Positions 5,176-8,092 of a stretch of 8,092 nt of DNA are shown here, in pieces. The DNA is from Methylothermaceae bacterium (GTDB lineage Bacteria > Pseudomonadota > Gammaproteobacteria > Methylococcales > Methylothermaceae), in the NCBI GenBank assembly GCA_027024125.1, contig JALVSV010000529.1, positions 1-8,092 on the forward strand, given 5' to 3'. A model generated the notes under the pieces. That model did no database searches. It had not been told where the DNA came from and saw nothing but the letters and a program-made list of their open reading frames with translations. A program made the position numbers and the translations under genes. The first letter of the stretch is position 1. Each line of letters starts with the position of its first letter.

Positions 5176-5194
5176 GCATCCTTACACAGGATGC
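5176..5194 (-). other. Perfect 7-bp hairpin in the HNH leader
   Basis: GCATCCT (5176-5182) and AGGATGC (5188-5194) pair perfectly around a five-base loop TACAC, about 76 to 94 bases upstream of the HNH start codon. Neither strand follows it with a T-run, so it is not an intrinsic terminator. It may be an operator or an mRNA leader hairpin. Confidence 0.35.
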
Positions 5195-5320
5195 AACCGC
5201 AGCAAACCATCAGAACATTCTTAACTTATTGGTTTATAATGTCGTTTCCATGCTGAGCAGAAAAGTTACATTTTGAGAAAAGCCCCGGAATCATGCGTCC
5301 CACAGCCATTGATCAGCATC

Positions 5321-5355
5321 TTTTCCACAGACCTATCCACAAATTCTGTGCATAA
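5321..5355. promoter_or_regulatory. Cluster of three DnaA-box-like sites upstream of priA
   Basis: Within 35 bases: TTTTCCACA (5321-5329, one mismatch to TTATNCACA), CTATCCACA (5333-5341, one mismatch) and, inverted, TGTGCATAA (5347-5355, an exact box on the minus strand). Start-to-start spacings are 12 and 14 bases, close to a helical turn. An AT-rich tract follows directly (AAAATTTTT onward), and a GATC lies at about 5311-5314. This resembles bacterial origin architecture or a DnaA-regulated promoter. Only four sites are present, and no dnaA, dnaN, gidA or rpmH is nearby, so I do not call an origin. Confidence 0.4.
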
Positions 5356-5449
5356 AATTTTTCGTTATTGTTTCCTATCTCGATAAAAACCATTTTGTAT
5401 TCGTGATAATACTTCAAAAGAGGACTCAACTGGAAGCACTGGGAGATTT

Positions 5450-7639
5450 ATGACGCAAGTTGTCAAGGTGGCCGTTCCGGTGCGCATATCCACCCTGTTC
5501 GATTATCTCCCCCCTCCAGGCATGCAAAGTACAGAACTGCGGCCAGGAATGCGGGTAAAGGTTCCTTTCGGACGTATCACCCACATTGGCATCGTTGTAA
5601 GCCTCAACCAGGAGAGCGAGGTGGATCCGGAAAGGTTGCGCCCTATCCTTGAAATAATCGATGATGAAGTCATATTTTCCCCTTCCGATCTGGAATTTCT
5701 CCGCTGGACAGCAAGTTATTATCATTATCCTCTGGGGGAAGTGTTGGCCACTGCCCTGCCAGTGATTTTGCGTCAGGGAAAAGCGGCCCGCCTCCGTGGT
5801 ATCGATCAGTTGCGCCTCATAGCATCCGAAGCGGAAGGCACAATCCCCAGCCGGGCAAAGCGCCAGCTTGCCTTGCTAAAGCTGCTCCAGGAAAATGACG
5901 GTATGATGACCACCACTGCCCTTTCCAGCCTGGAATGGGAATGGCGTCCGGCCGCCAAGGCACTGGAAAAGAAGGGTCTGCTCGTATTTGAAAACGCGGT
6001 TCCATCCTCAACCTCGTTCAGCCCAACGACATTCCATTTCAATCCGGCACAAACATCTGCGGTCGAAACGATGGTCGAAGCCTTGGGCGACTTTAACGTG
6101 TTTCTGCTGGAGGGCGTCACAGGGAGTGGAAAGACCGAAGTTTACTTGGGCGTGGCCGAAGCAGCCCTACGCCAGGGCCGCCAGATATTGGTGTTGTTCC
6201 CTGAAATTTCCCTGTCCCCCCAATTGCATACCCGGTTCAAGAAACGCCTGGGCTGTCCCATTGGCATTTATCATTCAGGACTAAGCGACACGGAAAGACT
6301 GAATGCCTGGCTCGGCTTCAAAGAAGGGAGGCTGCCGGTTCTCCTGGGAACCAGATCGGCCATATTCGTTCCGATGGCCCAACCAGGTTTGATCGTCGTC
6401 GATGAGGAGCACGACCCATCTTTCAAACAACAGGAGGGGTTCCGTTTTTCGGCCCGTGACTTGGCAGTGGTCAGGGCCAGGCTCGCAGGGATTCCCGTTG
6501 TATTGGGCTCGGCGACCCCTTCATTGGAATCGATTTACAATGCCCAAAGGGAGAAATATCGCCGGCTGAGATTGGCAGAACGAGCAGGCAATGCCAATCC
6601 CCCCAAAATCCAGCAAATTGACATTCGTAACCAGAAGCTTCATGCCGGTCTTTCACCCCCTGCAATCATAACGATCGAACGAACCCTGAACCGCCAGGAG
6701 CAGGTCCTGGTCTTTCTCAACCGGCGTGGCTTTGCGCCGGTGCTGATTTGTCATTCCTGTGGTTGGACGGCGGATTGCCCACGTTGCGACGCCCGAATGG
6801 TCCTTCATCATCAGCAGGACAGATTAAAATGCCATCACTGTGCTCACGAAATGCCCGTTCCTTCCATCTGCCCTGTCTGTCACACCAAGGCTTTGGTTCC
6901 CCTGGGTCAGGGCACAGAAAAGGTCGCAAAAGAACTGGAAACGTTGTTTCCTCAGGCCCATATCGGCCGCATCGATCGCGACACCACCACCCGCAAGGGT
7001 AGTTTGGAACAACTTATGCATCAGGTACACAGTGGAAAGATAGATATTCTTCTGGGTACCCAGATGCTTGCCAAGGGGCATCACTTCCCTAATGTCACAT
7101 TGGTGGTGATTCTCGATGCCGATGCAGGAATATACAGCACCGACTTTCGAGCTTCCGAACGCATGGCACAGTTGATCACCCAGGTGGCAGGAAGAGCTGG
7201 CAGGGCAATCAAACCCGGATTGGTGCTCATTCAGACCCGACACCCGGACCATCCCCTTCTGTCCGCACTTCTCTACCAGGGCTACCCCGCCTTTGCCAAA
7301 CAAGCTCTGGAAGAACGTCGACAGGCAGGACTACCGCCATTCAGTTACCAGGCTTTGTTACGGGCAGAAGCTCTGCAACCCCACATACCGGACAAGTTCA
7401 TGCAACGAGCCGGTCATCTGGCCCGGTCTCTTGGAAGATCGAAGGTCACCGTCCTGGGCCCCGCACCCGCACCGATGCCCAAGAGGGCCGGACGTTACCG
7501 ATTCCAGCTGCTGCTCCAATCAGCCGAGCGTACATCGTTGCATTGTGTACTCGATCAACTGATACCAGGTCTGAAGCGATTACCCGAGCATCGAAAAATC
7601 CGCTGGTCAATTGATGTTGATCCTGCGGATTTATATTGA
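5450..7639 (+). CDS. priA: Primosomal protein N' (replication restart helicase PriA)
   Basis: 729 residues, full length (E. coli PriA has 732). PriA binds stalled or abandoned forks, unwinds the lagging strand 3' to 5' and loads DnaB with PriB/DnaT. Order of domains: N-terminal 3'-DNA-binding domain (about 1-100, opening VKVAVPVRISTLFDYLPP), winged helix (about 105-180), helicase lobe 1 with Walker A G222-V-T-G-S-G-K228-T, DEEH 318-321 and G353-S-A-T-P, then lobe 2 with a zinc-binding insertion of eight cysteines (434, 437, 443, 446, 461, 464, 474, 477), G536-T-Q-M-L-A-K-G and Q578-V-A-G-R-A-G-R585, and a C-terminal domain (about 630-729). Lysine and cysteine positions are offset by two from E. 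coli. The start is supported by GGGAG four bases upstream and by the family N-terminus. All motifs are intact. Confidence 0.97.
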   Translation: MTQVVKVAVPVRISTLFDYLPPPGMQSTELRPGMRVKVPFGRITHIGIVVSLNQESEVDPERLRPILEIIDDEVIFSPSDLEFLRWTASYYHYPLGEVLATALPVILRQGKAARLRGIDQLRLIASEAEGTIPSRAKRQLALLKLLQENDGMMTTTALSSLEWEWRPAAKALEKKGLLVFENAVPSSTSFSPTTFHFNPAQTSAVETMVEALGDFNVFLLEGVTGSGKTEVYLGVAEAALRQGRQILVLFPEISLSPQLHTRFKKRLGCPIGIYHSGLSDTERLNAWLGFKEGRLPVLLGTRSAIFVPMAQPGLIVVDEEHDPSFKQQEGFRFSARDLAVVRARLAGIPVVLGSATPSLESIYNAQREKYRRLRLAERAGNANPPKIQQIDIRNQKLHAGLSPPAIITIERTLNRQEQVLVFLNRRGFAPVLICHSCGWTADCPRCDARMVLHHQQDRLKCHHCAHEMPVPSICPVCHTKALVPLGQGTEKVAKELETLFPQAHIGRIDRDTTTRKGSLEQLMHQVHSGKIDILLGTQMLAKGHHFPNVTLVVILDADAGIYSTDFRASERMAQLITQVAGRAGRAIKPGLVLIQTRHPDHPLLSALLYQGYPAFAKQALEERRQAGLPPFSYQALLRAEALQPHIPDKFMQRAGHLARSLGRSKVTVLGPAPAPMPKRAGRYRFQLLLQSAERTSLHCVLDQLIPGLKRLPEHRKIRWSIDVDPADLY

Positions 7640-7664
7640 GACAACTGAAACATTCTGACGGCCC

Positions 7665-7679
7665 CGGATTTTTCATCCG
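7665..7679. terminator. Weak hairpin at the priA/kinase convergent junction
   Basis: CGGAT (7665-7669) and ATCCG (7675-7679) form a 5-bp stem with loop TTTTC, overlapping the kinase stop codon 26 bases after the priA stop. No T-run follows on either strand. It is the only candidate in the 33-base gap, and it is weak. Confidence 0.2.
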
Positions 7680-8092
7680 CCTTGTAGCAGTGCCTCTACT
7701 TCCGCTCGTGCAGGGATACCGGGGCGCCCTCCCATCCTGGTGCAGCACAAAGCAGCCGCGGCACTGGCAAAACGCAATGCTTCCTCCCACTCCATCCCTT
7801 CTGCCACGCAGGCGGCGAAAGCCCCGTGGAAAGTATCACCTGCGCCCGTCGTGTCGATGGCCTTCACAGGGTAAGCGGGAAGGTGCCCTCGGGTGTCACC
7901 TCGCTGCCAAATCAGACCCTCCTCTCCCAAAGTGATCACCACAGCCGATGAATTTTGCGCCAATTCACCCAAGGCCAGCCAGGGATTGTCATCTCCCAGC
8001 CATTGGGTCGCAAATTTTCTGGAGGTCAGCAGATAATCGACCTCGTACATCAATGACCTCGTTCCATCATGAAGAGAGCCTGCATCCAGGAT
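7673..8092 (-). CDS. PfkB/ribokinase-family sugar kinase, C-terminal part (5' end outside window)
   Basis: The last 139 codons of a gene whose start lies beyond the right edge. The frame is open to base 8092; it does not begin at the TTG near 8053, because the upstream codons read ILDAGSLHDGTRSL, a typical PfkB strand (compare DAGS before the lid region). The family signature 2 is intact: D-T-T-G-A-G-D-T-F-H-G-A-F, with the catalytic base Asp encoded at 7835-7837 and GAG forming the anion hole. V-I-T-L-G-E-E-G precedes it, as expected for the ATP-binding lobe. Members phosphorylate sugars or nucleosides with ATP. The C-terminal TRMGGRPGIPARAEVEALL does not let me name the substrate. It is convergent with priA across a 33-base gap. 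Confidence 0.88.
   Translation of the reverse strand: MLDAGSLHDGTRSLMYEVDYLLTSRKFATQWLGDDNPWLALGELAQNSSAVVITLGEEGLIWQRGDTRGHLPAYPVKAIDTTGAGDTFHGAFAACVAEGMEWEEALRFASAAAALCCTRMGGRPGIPARAEVEALLQGG

Larger units (their letters stand above)
5101..5449. other. Divergent HNH-priA intergenic region
   Basis: 349 bases without a gene. It contains four DnaA-box-like nonamers (5151-5159 and 5321-5355), a perfect hairpin at 5176-5194, and an AT-rich tract from about 5341 to 5420. A consensus TATAAT stands at 5235-5240 on the plus strand without a recognisable -35. GATAAT at 5405-5410 is nearer priA, also with a poor -35. A consensus TTGACA on the minus strand (5149-5144) points toward the HNH gene but has no good -10. 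The priA Shine-Dalgarno is GGGAG at 5441-5445. Confidence 0.5.

Noticed and set aside
6824..7303. Long antisense open frame (159 codons) inside priA
   Set aside because: Shadow of a strongly supported priA reading frame; no motif or ribosome site.

Overview
The window reads as a gammaproteobacterial chromosome fragment. PriA has the length and residue spacing of the E. coli protein. DsbB, HemJ, a membrane-anchored TlpA-like thioredoxin and a ClC transporter fit an inner-membrane/periplasm cell plan. Base composition is moderate to slightly GC-rich, with AT-rich patches between genes. Genus cannot be fixed from this sequence; a Methylococcales- or Chromatiales-like bacterium is a guess. There are no transposases, phage genes, CRISPR arrays or rRNA/tRNA genes.

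Layout. Positions 1-254 are the right part of an intergenic repeat element made of consecutive hairpins. A promoter then leads into a tight plus-strand operon of a ClC chloride transporter (332-1612), a TlpA-like thioredoxin (1590-2093, overlapping) and the HemJ-type protoporphyrinogen oxidase (2096-2518). A structured 132-base gap precedes a secreted retropepsin-like protease (2651-3169). That gene converges on a secreted two-EF-hand protein on the minus strand (3174-3440), and the two appear to share one small terminator hairpin. The gap 3441-3936 holds the EF-hand leader, with a perfect palindrome, and a second complete copy of the repeat element (about 3681-3865). Then come dsbB (plus, 3937-4416), an HNH endonuclease (minus, 4498-5100), a 349-base divergent intergenic region with several DnaA-box-like sites, priA (plus, 5450-7639), and the C-terminal half of a PfkB-family sugar kinase (minus, 7673-8092) that runs off the window.

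How the genes relate. The first three genes are probably co-transcribed, but their functional link is not obvious. Anion transport, periplasmic thiol redox and haem synthesis all take place at the inner membrane. DsbB reoxidises DsbA in periplasmic disulfide formation, and the retropepsin and EF-hand proteins carry export signals. PriA restarts stalled replication forks. The DnaA-box cluster in front of it could be a replication-linked regulatory site or, less certainly, part of an origin.

The most unusual material is non-coding. Two related repeat elements contain hairpins whose stems are unrelated in sequence but whose loops share a GGA core. The complete copy folds into a nested palindrome whose 23-base-pair arm is fully paired only in a plus-strand RNA. 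The other notable point is that the ClC protein lacks the gating glutamate while keeping the other hallmark residues. I found no clear new multi-gene system.
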